A stretch of 64,000 nt of DNA from Negadavirga shengliensis. Lineage in GTDB: Bacteria > Bacteroidota > Bacteroidia > Cytophagales > Cyclobacteriaceae. Positions 18,359 to 26,902 of the stretch are shown here, one piece after another. The notes under the pieces were generated by a model. It made no database searches and was not told the DNA's origin. It was given only the letters and a program-made list of their open reading frames with translations. The position numbers and the translations under genes are program-made. The stretch's first letter is position 1, and every line of letters starts with the position of its first letter. The DNA is taken from contig NZ_JBHSJJ010000004.1 in the NCBI RefSeq assembly GCF_042652345.1, forward strand, positions 186,001-250,000, given 5' to 3'.

Positions 18359-19546
18359 ATGATACAGATCATCAACGGCGATATCATCACCCCCTTTGAA
18401 ATCATTCCGAAGGCCAGCCTGCTGGTCAAAGACGGGAAAATCAATGCCATACACAGAGACAACCGGATGATCAAGGGTGTTGCCGTGATAGACGCACAGG
18501 AACAATACGTTTCGCCGGGTTTTATCGATATCCACGTGCATGGCGGGGGAGGCCATGATTTTATGGACGGGGAGGTGGAAGGCTTTTTGGAAATCGCCAA
18601 AATGCATGCCCGGCATGGGACTACGGCCATGGTGCCTACTTCCTTAACCAGTGAAAAAGAACAGTTGCTTGACCTTTTAAAAGTATACGAGACCGCCCTT
18701 GCCGAAAACACAAAGGGTGCGGCTTTTCTGGGGCTGCATCTGGAGGGACCCTATTTTGCGATGAACCAAAGGGGAGCCCAGGATCCGCGCTACATCCGGG
18801 ATCCGGATCCGGAGGAATATGAGGATATCCTGAAGCATGCCCATCTGATCGCGCGTTGGAGTGCGGCCCCTGAACGGCGGGGGGCGTTGGAATTCGGCAG
18901 AAGGCTTGTAGAGGAAGAGGTTTTGGCGGCCATTGCCCATACAGATGCCGTCTATGAGGAAGTGGTGGCTGCGGTGGAAAATGGCTATTCCCTGTCTACC
19001 CATCTGTACTCCGGAATGTCAGGGGTCACCCGAAAAAATGCTTTCCGTCATGCCGGGGTGATCGAGAGTTCCCTGCTTTTGGATGAATTGGACGTGGAAG
19101 TCATTGCGGATGGGGTTCACTTGCCGGCGCCTTTTTTGAAGTTGATCTATAAGGTAAAGGGGCCTGACAAGGTTGCCCTGATCACGGATGCGATGCGGGC
19201 TGCCGGAATGCGGGGAGGGGAGAGTATTTTGGGACATAAAGACAATGGCCTGAAAGTTTTGATAGAAGATGATGTGGCAAAATTGCCCGACAGGAGTTCT
19301 TTTGCCGGCAGTGTGGCCACTACCGACAGGCTGGTACGAAATATGGTGAAAATGGCTGATGTATCCTTGCTCCATGCCATCCGTATGATGAGCACCACGC
19401 CCGCCCGGATTATGAAAGTGGCCGGCAGCAAAGGGAGCCTTGTACCTGGCAAGGATGCGGATATCGTTGTTTTTGACCGCGATATCCAAGTACAGCTCAC
19501 CATGGTGGAGGGCAGGGTGGTGCATGGGGAAACCCAGGTTGATTAA
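18359..19546 (+). CDS. nagA: N-acetylglucosamine-6-phosphate deacetylase
   Basis: About 395 residues of the amidohydrolase superfamily. Signatures are SPGFIDIHVHGGGGHDFMDG (metal ligands His-x-His), LHLEGPYFAMNQRGAQDPRYI (Glu ligand and the NagA-typical ending), IAHTDAVYEEV, THLYSGMSG (family form THLFNAM), VIADGVHLP and ALITDAMRAAGM (catalytic Asp). The enzyme removes acetate from GlcNAc-6-phosphate to give GlcN-6-phosphate in the cytosol. The frame is open from 18335; ATG 18359 fits the usual start. It is coupled to the upstream symporter. No kinase or NagB gene is in the window. Confidence 0.9.
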   Translation: MIQIINGDIITPFEIIPKASLLVKDGKINAIHRDNRMIKGVAVIDAQEQYVSPGFIDIHVHGGGGHDFMDGEVEGFLEIAKMHARHGTTAMVPTSLTSEKEQLLDLLKVYETALAENTKGAAFLGLHLEGPYFAMNQRGAQDPRYIRDPDPEEYEDILKHAHLIARWSAAPERRGALEFGRRLVEEEVLAAIAHTDAVYEEVVAAVENGYSLSTHLYSGMSGVTRKNAFRHAGVIESSLLLDELDVEVIADGVHLPAPFLKLIYKVKGPDKVALITDAMRAAGMRGGESILGHKDNGLKVLIEDDVAKLPDRSSFAGSVATTDRLVRNMVKMADVSLLHAIRMMSTTPARIMKVAGSKGSLVPGKDADIVVFDRDIQVQLTMVEGRVVHGETQVD

Positions 19547-19659
19547 TTTTTTTGGGTATAGCGAGGTTGTTGTTCTGTCTAGTATTTGACTGAATATCAG
19601 TGCATAATATGCCGATAGTAGGATTTTAAACCGGGTGGTATATCATTCTGAAAATTCCC

Positions 19660-19679
19660 GGAGGGGCTTAAACCCCTCC
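19660..19679. terminator. Hairpin between convergent nagA and oxidoreductase genes
   Basis: Perfect 7-base arms GGAGGGG / CCCCTCC with a 6-base loop, located between the 3' ends of two convergent genes. T-runs are weak on both sides, so termination on either strand is likely but not certain. Confidence 0.5.
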
Positions 19680-19761
19680 AAGAAAATGAGGCGACTAAGG
19701 TTTGATTTGTCCCGGCTATGGGGAATACCCTGACAACCCAGCACCATCGGACAACATTGTT

Positions 19762-20769
19762 TTATTTTACATCAATCCATTTCTCCAGTTTGTCTGATTC
19801 AAAGATGGCATGAAGGACTTCGGCGTTGACCCGGGCATTTTCCAATGTGACGGGGACTTCAGAATCGTCCAGGATGGCTTGGGTAAAGGCATCGGCCTGC
19901 ATGGTGTATTGGTTGCTTACGGGGAGCCTGATGATCTCAGGCTGCGGATTGAGGAAATTGCCGTCATGAATCCTGATTTCATTGGCCTGGTCAGGTGGGG
20001 CATTGAAAGGAATCATTACCTCGAGAAGTTTCTTTTCTCCATAGAAGAGCATCCGTTGGTAAGGGACCAGCTGGGTGCTAACCGTAAAAGTCATATGGAT
20101 GTCATCCGGATAATGAAGCAGTACGGAACCCAGCCTGTCAGTGCGGAAGTTGGGATCAAATTCCAGCATGGAAACCACCCTTCCGGGATCTTTTCCCAGC
20201 ACAAAACGTGAGGTGAATACCGGGTAGCAGCCAATATCCCAGATGCCGCCTCCGCCGCTTTCGGGAATGTTGCGGATATTGTCTTTTTGCACATTATAGT
20301 AGCTGAAAAATCCGTGTACGGCTTTTATTTTTCCAAGTTGGCCGCTTTGGACGATTTCTCTTGCTTTTATCCACTGGGGATTGGAGGCTACCATAAAAGC
20401 TTCACCCACCTTTACTTTATGTTTGTCCCTGGCTTCGATGAGCCCATCAATTTCCTCGGGGTTCATTGCCAATGGTTTTTCGCAAAGCACATGTTTTCCC
20501 GCTTCTATACACTTTAGGGTATACGGCACATGCAGGTCGTTGGGCAGTGGATTGTAGATGACATCGATCTCCGGATCATTGATCAGGTCCTCATAAGACC
20601 CGTATGCCTTTGGGATGCCGAGTTCTTGCGCGGAGATTTTGGCCTTGTCCAAGTCTCTGGAAGCAAGTCCGTAAACTTCATGGATCGGGCTGTTCTGCAT
20701 GGCCGGAATTACTTTTTCAAGAGCAATTTTCGCGGCACCCAATACGCCCCATTTGATTTTTTCTGTCAT
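19762..20769 (-). CDS. Gfo/Idh/MocA family oxidoreductase (cytosolic)
   Basis: About 335 residues. The N-terminal Rossmann fold starts IKWGVLGAAKIALEKVIPAM. The dehydrogenase signature VLCEKPLAMNPEEIDGL follows, with the conserved Lys of EKP, and then the C-terminal alpha/beta domain (GGGGIWDIGCYPVF, typical of glucose-fructose oxidoreductase and dihydrodiol dehydrogenase relatives). There is no signal peptide, unlike three other family members in this window, so it probably uses NAD(P) in the cytosol. I chose the ATG at 20769, directly before TEKIKWG. The frame is open nine codons further. The substrate is unknown. Confidence 0.88.
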   Translation of the reverse strand: MTEKIKWGVLGAAKIALEKVIPAMQNSPIHEVYGLASRDLDKAKISAQELGIPKAYGSYEDLINDPEIDVIYNPLPNDLHVPYTLKCIEAGKHVLCEKPLAMNPEEIDGLIEARDKHKVKVGEAFMVASNPQWIKAREIVQSGQLGKIKAVHGFFSYYNVQKDNIRNIPESGGGGIWDIGCYPVFTSRFVLGKDPGRVVSMLEFDPNFRTDRLGSVLLHYPDDIHMTFTVSTQLVPYQRMLFYGEKKLLEVMIPFNAPPDQANEIRIHDGNFLNPQPEIIRLPVSNQYTMQADAFTQAILDDSEVPVTLENARVNAEVLHAIFESDKLEKWIDVK

Positions 20770-21209
20770 TTTGTGTTGCATTAATGGTTTATCCAAAAAA
20801 GATCAAAAAAGCAACTGCAAGGCTTAAAAGGCATTACAGGATCTGGTTTTTTGTCGATTGACAATTTAACCTATTCAATCCAAAAGACAATTCGAAACCC
20901 GAGAAAAGATGTTGCTTATGTAAATTGATTATAAATTAGGGTACTATAGGGTGTTTTTGCGATTGGAATTTATTTCGAAAAGCAACCTTACGGATGAAAT
21001 TTTTGAAATAAATTGTAGTTTTTAGCATGTTTAATACACTTTTTATTTTAAAAATCACCTTTATACAGCGGATTTCCAATCGGATGAAATAGTTATTCCA
21101 ATATTTGACAACTCCAAAATTTCTGCCTATTATGCAATCGATTGCGCAGGCAGTATGACGGTTGCAATCAGTCAAACAATGAATTCAAAGATTAACAAAT
21201 TTATGGATT
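20770..21209. other. Divergent intergenic region between two oxidoreductase genes
   Basis: AT-rich region of about 440 bases carrying the promoters of two divergently transcribed Gfo/Idh genes. No coding frame was accepted. The only clear element is the palindrome at 21134-21145, listed separately. Confidence 0.5.
21134..21145. promoter_or_regulatory. LacI/GntR-type palindrome upstream of a Tat-exported oxidoreductase
   Basis: Perfect 12-base palindrome GCAATCGATTGC within TGCAATCGATTGCGCA, about 65 bases before the start of the downstream gene. The central CG with flanking A/T symmetry is characteristic of LacI-family operators. No cognate regulator is adjacent, so binding is an inference. 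Confidence 0.45.
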
Positions 21210-22610
21210 ATGGAAAATAAGTTTTCTAGAAGATCATTCCTTTATTCGGTCAGCATGCTGGCGGCGGGGTCCGCTTTGGCAACGCCTCTGGCGGGGTTCG
21301 GGATGAAACGGAAGCTAAGGGTAGTCTTAGTAGGAACCGGTGTCAGGGGGATCTCCTTCTGGGGAAGGAGGCTGGTGGAGCAATATTCTGACATTCTCGA
21401 ATTTGTAGGGTTAAGTGACATTAATCCGGGAAGACTGGCATACGGAAAAGAATACATGAAGGTGGACTGTCCTACATTTGTCAATTTTGATGAGATGCTG
21501 GCAAAGACCAAACCTGATTTGGTGATTGTCACTACCAAGGATTCCACCCACCATGAGTTTATCATCAAGGGGCTTGAAGCCGGCTGCGATGTGCTTACTG
21601 AAAAGCCTTTGACCACGGACGAAAACAAGTGTCAGCAAATTCTTGATGCAGAGCGGAAATCCGACAAAAACCTGATTGTGGGCTTCAATTACCGGTGGAG
21701 TCCCTATATCACCAAAATCAAGGAATTGCTTCAAAACAACGAAATCGGCGAAATTACCTCTGTGGATTTCCATTGGTACCTTAATATCCACCACGGCGCT
21801 TCTTATTTCAGAAGGTGGCATGGTGTGGCTGAAAACGGCGGAACTCTTTGGGTTCACAAAGCCACGCATCACTTCGACCTGCTCAATTGGTGGTTGGATT
21901 CGGATCCGGAGGAGGTATTTGCCTATGGCGCCTTGGAGCATTATGGTAGCAATGGCCCTTTCCGGGGGAAAAGCTGTAGGTCCTGTCCCCACAAATCAGA
22001 TTGCCAGTATTATTGGGACATTACCAAAAGTTCCCATGACATGAAGCTCTATGCTGAAAACGAAGAGCACGATGGTTACCTCAGGGACGGCTGCGTATAC
22101 CGGCATGAAATTGATATATACGATAAGATGTCCGCGCAGATCAAATATGCCAACAAAGCGGTAGTCAACTATTCTCTGACGACCTACAGTCCCTATGAAG
22201 GCTGGAAAATTGCATTCAACGGACAAAAAGGAAGGTTGGATGCCTGGCTGGACATTCCGTTTATGAGCAAGGACAGCCTGGATCAGGAAGCATTGCATGC
22301 CGCGGAGATGAACCAGAACCTGGGAGATGATGTAAATCAGGAGCCTTTGGTACTGCATAAGAACTGGGAGAAACCGCAAATCATCTCAGTGGTCAGCGAA
22401 AGGGGAGGCCATGGCGGTGGTGACAAAAGATTGCATGACAAGATTTTCAAAAATCCCGAGGCAGCGGATCCTTACAAGCATTCCGCCGGTATCAGGGATG
22501 GCGTCATGTCTGTGTTGATAGGTGTGGCCGCGAGAAACAGCATTAAAAGCAAAGGCCCGGTCAAAATCGCTGACCTCACGGATTTAAAACCCAGTCCAAA
22601 CAGGGCTTAA
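21210..22610 (+). CDS. Tat-exported Gfo/Idh/MocA family oxidoreductase
   Basis: A 466-residue protein with a twin-arginine signal (SRRSFLYSVSMLAAGSALA). A Rossmann fold (RVVLVGTGVRGISFWGR) and VLTEKPLTTDENKC (conserved Lys) follow. The C-terminal domain contains GGTLWVHKATHHFDLLNWWL with the usual active-site His pair. A Cys cluster CRSCPHKSDC near residue 258 could hold a metal or a disulphide. Export to the periplasm implies a tightly bound NAD(P), as in glucose-fructose oxidoreductase. The substrate is unknown. A strong terminator follows. Confidence 0.9.
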   Translation: MENKFSRRSFLYSVSMLAAGSALATPLAGFGMKRKLRVVLVGTGVRGISFWGRRLVEQYSDILEFVGLSDINPGRLAYGKEYMKVDCPTFVNFDEMLAKTKPDLVIVTTKDSTHHEFIIKGLEAGCDVLTEKPLTTDENKCQQILDAERKSDKNLIVGFNYRWSPYITKIKELLQNNEIGEITSVDFHWYLNIHHGASYFRRWHGVAENGGTLWVHKATHHFDLLNWWLDSDPEEVFAYGALEHYGSNGPFRGKSCRSCPHKSDCQYYWDITKSSHDMKLYAENEEHDGYLRDGCVYRHEIDIYDKMSAQIKYANKAVVNYSLTTYSPYEGWKIAFNGQKGRLDAWLDIPFMSKDSLDQEALHAAEMNQNLGDDVNQEPLVLHKNWEKPQIISVVSERGGHGGGDKRLHDKIFKNPEAADPYKHSAGIRDGVMSVLIGVAARNSIKSKGPVKIADLTDLKPSPNRA

Positions 22611-22624
22611 TCATTTTAATTTTT

Positions 22625-22663
22625 CCCCTCCTTTGGAATTTACGGTTCCCGGAGGGGTTTTTT
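22625..22663 (+). terminator. Rho-independent terminator
   Basis: Arms CCCCTCC (22625-22631) and GGAGGGG (22651-22657), followed by a run of six T. It starts 14 bases after the stop of the Tat-exported oxidoreductase. Confidence 0.85.
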
Positions 22664-22712
22664 ATGTTGTTTTTGTAAATTTAAACCAAGAATAAAGAAA
22701 AACCGCAGCGCT

Positions 22713-23099
22713 ATGAAGATTGAGCATTTTGCCTTAAATGTGTCCCATCCCCAGGCCATATCTGACTGGTATGAGAAAAACCTCGGTTTTAAAGTGGTCA
22801 GAAAAATGGATAAATCACCTTATATGACTTTTTTGGCTGATGATAGTGGCAAGATTATGGTTGAGCTCTATCATAACCCAAAAGCATCTGTACTTGATTT
22901 TCAGCAACTGGATCCCTTGATGCTTCATTTGGCCTTGGTGTCAGAAGACCCGGATGCGGATAAGGAAAGGCTGGTAGGAAAGGGGGCTGAGCTGATCAGC
23001 GACGACACCCTGGAGGATGGTTCCCGCTTGATCATGCTCAGAGACCCGTGGGGGCTATGTCTGCAGTTATGCAAAAGGGCTAAACCTATGTTGAAGTAG
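22713..23099 (+). CDS. VOC family (glyoxalase-like) protein
   Basis: A 128-residue single-domain vicinal-oxygen-chelate protein. It begins MKIEHFALNVSHPQAISDWYEKNLGFKVV, has a central strand IMVELYHNP and ends with LRDPWGLCLQLCKR. His5, the Glu of VELYH, His76 (MLHLAL) and the C-terminal part occupy metal-ligand-like places. The reaction cannot be assigned. It is a single gene after a terminator and convergent with the DUF5777 operon. Confidence 0.85.
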   Translation: MKIEHFALNVSHPQAISDWYEKNLGFKVVRKMDKSPYMTFLADDSGKIMVELYHNPKASVLDFQQLDPLMLHLALVSEDPDADKERLVGKGAELISDDTLEDGSRLIMLRDPWGLCLQLCKRAKPMLK

Positions 23100-23115
23100 G
23101 GGAGTCTTGCCCCGA

Positions 23116-24009
23116 TCACCACTCTTTGCCGTTGGGTTGGTTTTTAAGATGAAAGGTACGGGATATATTGAATCCAAAATGAATGTCTCCGCTGAAAGGA
23201 TCACCTGAGGTGGCAGGAATGAAGCCTACTTCGGTCATTTCCCGGGCATTCGTCAGATGGAGCTGGAAAACATGCCCCCCGGTTTCTATGTCCAGTCCTA
23301 TCGCCATCGCGTTGTAGGAAGGCAAATTGCCTTCCTGGAAGCGGTAGTAATATTCGAGGTTCAAACTTACCCTGTTGCTTAGCTTGTACCTTCCGCCCAT
23401 GCCCAAGGCGATCATGGCATTGATTTCATCCGGGGTTTCGACCATATTTCTATGAACATAAGTCGGCATGAGTTGCAGGGAAAGGTCAGGGCTGAATTTT
23501 CTGGCGATAAGCATTTGATGGGCATAGCCAAGCCTTCTTTGGGTATTCATAGGCAGGTCAGGTCTCCGGGTGGTGTTGATCGCGGTATTGCTTAACCATG
23601 TGAGGGATATTGGTGTGCCTGAATTCCCGCTGTCCTGCCAAAGCAAGCGGTACTTGACAAAAGCATCATACCGTTTGTTGAAAGAATTTCTCCCTGCGCC
23701 AAGCGTAAGCCTGTCGGAGAGTGCATACTCCAATCCCAGTCGTATATTGGCCTGGTCTAAACCGAAAAACTCATAGGACCCGGTATTGATCCTTCCAAAG
23801 CGGTGGGAAATCATGAAATCCAACACACCGGTTTTTCGGGTCTCCACGGAATGTCCATTAACGAGTCTGGTCCCTTTGAAGGTAGAGGCCGTCTTTTCCG
23901 TTTCCACCACGGTTTCTTCTTTAAGCTGCTCCAATAAGTTGTCCTGTGAAAATGATTCTGCGACCACTACGAAAAACAATAGGGTTGCAGATAGGTTTTT
24001 TATATTCAT
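23116..24009 (-). CDS. DUF5777 family outer-membrane beta-barrel protein
   Basis: A 297-residue protein with a signal peptide (ending ESFSQ). The body has alternating amphipathic strands, typical of a small outer-membrane barrel (FMISHRFGRINTGSYEFFGL, NIRLGLEYALSDRLTLGAG, LEYYYRFQEG) and ends in an aromatic residue followed by a short polar tail. The role is unknown. It is third in an operon with a cytochrome-like lipoprotein and a YceI protein; its ATG overlaps the YceI stop (TAATG), so translation is coupled. Confidence 0.8.
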   Translation of the reverse strand: MNIKNLSATLLFFVVVAESFSQDNLLEQLKEETVVETEKTASTFKGTRLVNGHSVETRKTGVLDFMISHRFGRINTGSYEFFGLDQANIRLGLEYALSDRLTLGAGRNSFNKRYDAFVKYRLLWQDSGNSGTPISLTWLSNTAINTTRRPDLPMNTQRRLGYAHQMLIARKFSPDLSLQLMPTYVHRNMVETPDEINAMIALGMGGRYKLSNRVSLNLEYYYRFQEGNLPSYNAMAIGLDIETGGHVFQLHLTNAREMTEVGFIPATSGDPFSGDIHFGFNISRTFHLKNQPNGKEW

Positions 24010-24560
24010 TATCCTGCTTTTTCAAAAATAAACCGAACGGTTACATCTACTTCTTCCGCGATATTCATAAACAACACCCTGGGAATACTGATATCATAAT
24101 CTTCCAGTTTCACCGGAAAAACTGCCTCCATGGTGATCCGGTTGTTCTCATTCCGGAATTTTCCGGGAATCCGTACATTTTGGGTTACTCCGTGGATGGT
24201 CATTTTGCCCTCGGCCACAGCATCTTGCTCACCGGAAGTATTGAGATCATAACCGGATATTTTTCCTTCAAAGGTCCCCTGGGGATATTTATCCGATTCC
24301 ATGAAATTTTCGTTGAAATGTTCCTGCATCAGTGATTTCCGAAACCGGAAGCCTTTAATGGGCACAACAAACGCTACTGAACCTGTTTCCGAATCAAACA
24401 GTCCCGTGGCTGTTTTATTCTGAGCCTTGATGTCTTCCAGAGGGGCGCTGCTAAAAAAACCGGCCTCCCCTGATACCGATTTGTATTTTTGGGCATAGGA
24501 GAGATAACCTGAAAACCAAAGTGAGAGGATCAATATATATTTCAAAATTTTCATCTCCAT
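24009..24560 (-). CDS. YceI family protein
   Basis: A 183-residue secreted lipocalin-like protein with a signal peptide (LWFSGYLSYAQ). YceI family marks are VSGEAGFFSSAPLEDIKAQN, a central FNENFMESDKYPQGTFEGKI, then GKMTIHGVTQNVRIPGKF and the final strand. YceI proteins bind polyisoprenoids or amphiphilic ligands in the periplasm. The start overlaps the stop of the upstream cytochrome-like gene (TAATG), and its own stop overlaps the DUF5777 start in the same way. Confidence 0.9.
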   Translation of the reverse strand: MEMKILKYILILSLWFSGYLSYAQKYKSVSGEAGFFSSAPLEDIKAQNKTATGLFDSETGSVAFVVPIKGFRFRKSLMQEHFNENFMESDKYPQGTFEGKISGYDLNTSGEQDAVAEGKMTIHGVTQNVRIPGKFRNENNRITMEAVFPVKLEDYDISIPRVLFMNIAEEVDVTVRFIFEKAG

Positions 24561-24919
24561 TAATTATCCTGAGCTCCGTTTTCCACCCAGCAATATATGT
24601 TTTCTTTTTGTGCTGCAGTAAGGGTTCGTCCTGAATCGGACGGTGGCATAAAACCGCTTTGGGTGAAAGTCCGGATTTGGGTGGCATTTTGAATAATATT
24701 TTCTTTGACAGAAAGATCAACCCTTCCAGTCCCGGATACATGGCATCCGGATATAGCGCAGTTTTGATTGATGATGGGTATGATGTTTTCTGACAAAGTG
24801 GCTGTATTTTCCTTACAACGGTCATTGTTGTTAGGCAGCAGGTCCTCTTCATTATCGCTGGAACAATGGATCAGGAAAAAAACAAGACCCAACATGATGA
24901 TTTTTTCAGTAATTTTCAT
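24560..24919 (-). CDS. Cytochrome c-like lipoprotein with a CX4CH motif
   Basis: A 119-residue lipoprotein (lipobox-like LIHC). The mature part contains IIPIINQNCAISGCHVSG, where Cys-Ala-Ile-Ser-Gly-Cys-His is an expanded CX4CH heme-attachment-like motif. MPPSDSGRTLTAAQKENIYCWVENGAQDN near the end resembles the distal Met and terminal helix of small Bacteroidota c-type cytochromes. Another Cys (DRCKEN) lies upstream. It is first in the YceI/DUF5777 operon. Whether heme is actually attached is not certain. Confidence 0.75.
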   Translation of the reverse strand: MKITEKIIMLGLVFFLIHCSSDNEEDLLPNNNDRCKENTATLSENIIPIINQNCAISGCHVSGTGRVDLSVKENIIQNATQIRTFTQSGFMPPSDSGRTLTAAQKENIYCWVENGAQDN

Positions 24920-25014
24920 GGGTTCAAGGGTTTAGGTTTTGATAAAATGTAAAATTAAGTAGTGGTTTTTATTGTTTGTCGAGTATAGGCTGATGGGAAA
25001 CGTTAATTAACATA

Positions 25015-25071
25015 GGATGGGAATGCACTGCAGAGACAGCAAGGCCATCCTTACAGCACATGTTCCCATCC
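25015..25071. repeat. Inverted repeat downstream of the CHRD gene
   Basis: Nine-base perfect arms GGATGGGAA (25015-25023) and TTCCCATCC (25063-25071) separated by 39 bases, just beyond the 3' end of the minus-strand CHRD gene. It could be part of its transcript end. There is no T-run, so a terminator function is doubtful. Confidence 0.4.
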
Positions 25072-25081
25072 ACTCTCCCCC

Positions 25082-25606
25082 TCAGTAACCATTCCCACCG
25101 TTACCTGGATCGTCATCATCATCATCCCCATTATTCTCTCCTCCGCTGTTACTGCCAACATTCCCCTGTGCAACCAGCGTGGCCATGGCTGAAGTGCTCA
25201 GGTGGACATTGGCATGACCGTCGAAGTTCAACAATTGTTCGTAAGTAATGGGGGTACCATTATTCAACTCGGATACAGCGGTTTCACTGACACCGGTACC
25301 TCCATCTACAGATTCCAGCCCAATTACAATCGGACCGCCCTGGCTGGCGGAGTTGGCATGTATATGGGCTGGATGTGAATTGCCTGCTTCTGTTCCCGTC
25401 AGTTCAATTTTCACCATAGTGGTACTTTCATCCTGCTTGGTGAAAGTAATGGTTCCACTTATCGCTGGATCTGATACGGAGTTCATCGTGTAAACTTTTT
25501 GCACTATTTCAGGTGTCGGCTCCTGATCGTCATCCCCACAGGAGACCATAAATACGGACAGGGCCAATACTATTGATAGCATCCGGATTGCCTTTAACTT
25601 TTCCAT
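25082..25606 (-). CDS. CHRD domain lipoprotein with an acidic low-complexity tail
   Basis: A 174-residue lipoprotein (lipobox MVSC followed by GDDD). Residues about 40-150 form a CHRD domain: YTMNSVSDPAISGTITF, STTMVKIELTGTEAG, then HPAHIHANSASQGGPIVIGLESVDG, the HxxHIH-like part typical of the domain, and ALVAQGNVG. The C terminus is a run of Asp/Gly/Asn (GDDDDDDPGNGGNGY), probably unstructured and perhaps calcium-binding. The function is unknown; it probably sits on the cell surface or in the periplasm. Confidence 0.85.
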   Translation of the reverse strand: MEKLKAIRMLSIVLALSVFMVSCGDDDQEPTPEIVQKVYTMNSVSDPAISGTITFTKQDESTTMVKIELTGTEAGNSHPAHIHANSASQGGPIVIGLESVDGGTGVSETAVSELNNGTPITYEQLLNFDGHANVHLSTSAMATLVAQGNVGSNSGGENNGDDDDDDPGNGGNGY

Positions 25607-25699
25607 AGTCTATTTGATTTAAAAGGTTTATATACTTTTCGATTCATTCCTCATGTAAAACTGTCACATTATGTCATTATAGGATATCTGAATTTTTCA

Positions 25700-26902
25700 T
25701 CATCTGTAATATTTCAATCCAAGGAAAACACCAAAACTTTTGAGGGACAGGTCACCTTGTCCGATTCCCTGTATGGGAAGTTTAAAGTAAGGTTCGGCCT
25801 GGAAAGCAAGTCTGTTTCCCAATCTTCTTTCATAACCCATACCGAGGTTGATGATATTGAAATAGTGGTTGCCTCCAGCTTTGGTGTCCACTTTTTCGGT
25901 ATAATTATTACCGCCATAAGAGCTGTAAAATAAGTCATACTTCTCCCGAAGCATAAAATATGATGACACGCCCGTACTGAGGAAAAACCTTTGTTTTGGC
26001 CTGTCCAGAGCATAAAAGCGGACATTGGCCGGCACGTCTATGATCCAACAGTCGCCTTTAAGTCCCACAGGGGAAGGTTGATAATTTTTCCGGTAACCTT
26101 CCCCTCCTTCATAGGTCTTATAGGCATGAATAAGTCCTGAGTTCAGGCTCCACCTTGGATGGAAGAAATATTCCAGGTTGAAGGCGATGCTTCTCCCGGG
26201 ATTTTGCATTCGGTTCAACTTGATTGCACTGATGTCGGGGGCTACCATCAAACTCATAGAAAACCTTCCTGTTGGCGCAAAGGATACTGTTTTTTGAGAT
26301 GGAATGGGACGGGATACCGCCTCTATTCTGACGGCGTGGGGTTCAGTTCCCAAATTCCGGCCAGATTTCATGGTTGCATTTTGGTGTTCATGGACCTTCT
26401 GGATCATTTTATCCAATGAAGGAGCCGAAACCCCTGTATAGATTTTCTTATCGGCTATGTAGGTTTTGTGACCTTGTGCCGTGTCATCGGGAGTAACAGG
26501 CAGGTAAGCCTTATCCTCTCGTATATTTTTTTGAATGCCTGGGGGTTCATTTTTGCGTATTATTGCCGTAACAGGCAGGATGAAATTATCCGGGACGGAC
26601 ATGTCGCTGCGGATACTTGTACCCGGAAAACTTTTTTCCGGGTTGCTTTCTGTTACCAGGTCTGTGGAATTAAGGTATCCAATGCTATACCAAATTAATG
26701 CCGCGGATATAAGCACCAGGACCAATCCGATAATGTGCTTACTGCCCCACCCCCCTGAAGTGGAAGTTTCGCCTTTATCCAGAAGCCTGCGCATGGCTTC
26801 CCAGTCGCCTTCATGATAATCAATGTGGGGGACATCTGAAAGACGGTTCCTCAGGAAATCATCAAATTCCTTATCATTCATGTCGGATATATGCTTTTTC
26901 AT
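25700..26902 (-). CDS. Membrane-anchored outer-membrane-beta-barrel-like protein with anti-sigma-type N terminus
   Basis: A 400-residue protein. Residues 8-45 (EFDDFLRNRLSDVPHIDYHEGDWEAMRRLLDK) resemble the short cytosolic segment of Bacteroidota anti-sigma-like proteins. One membrane segment follows near residues 55-72 (GLVLVLISAALIWYSIGYL), then a long linker, and from about 215 a PorT/OmpA-type eight-stranded barrel pattern (FNLEYFFHPRWSLNSGLIH ... FGVFLGLKYYR). Its start overlaps the sigma-factor gene by 29 bases, so the two are coupled. It may sense an envelope state and control the sigma factor. Confidence 0.75.
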   Translation of the reverse strand: MKKHISDMNDKEFDDFLRNRLSDVPHIDYHEGDWEAMRRLLDKGETSTSGGWGSKHIIGLVLVLISAALIWYSIGYLNSTDLVTESNPEKSFPGTSIRSDMSVPDNFILPVTAIIRKNEPPGIQKNIREDKAYLPVTPDDTAQGHKTYIADKKIYTGVSAPSLDKMIQKVHEHQNATMKSGRNLGTEPHAVRIEAVSRPIPSQKTVSFAPTGRFSMSLMVAPDISAIKLNRMQNPGRSIAFNLEYFFHPRWSLNSGLIHAYKTYEGGEGYRKNYQPSPVGLKGDCWIIDVPANVRFYALDRPKQRFFLSTGVSSYFMLREKYDLFYSSYGGNNYTEKVDTKAGGNHYFNIINLGMGYERRLGNRLAFQAEPYFKLPIQGIGQGDLSLKSFGVFLGLKYYR

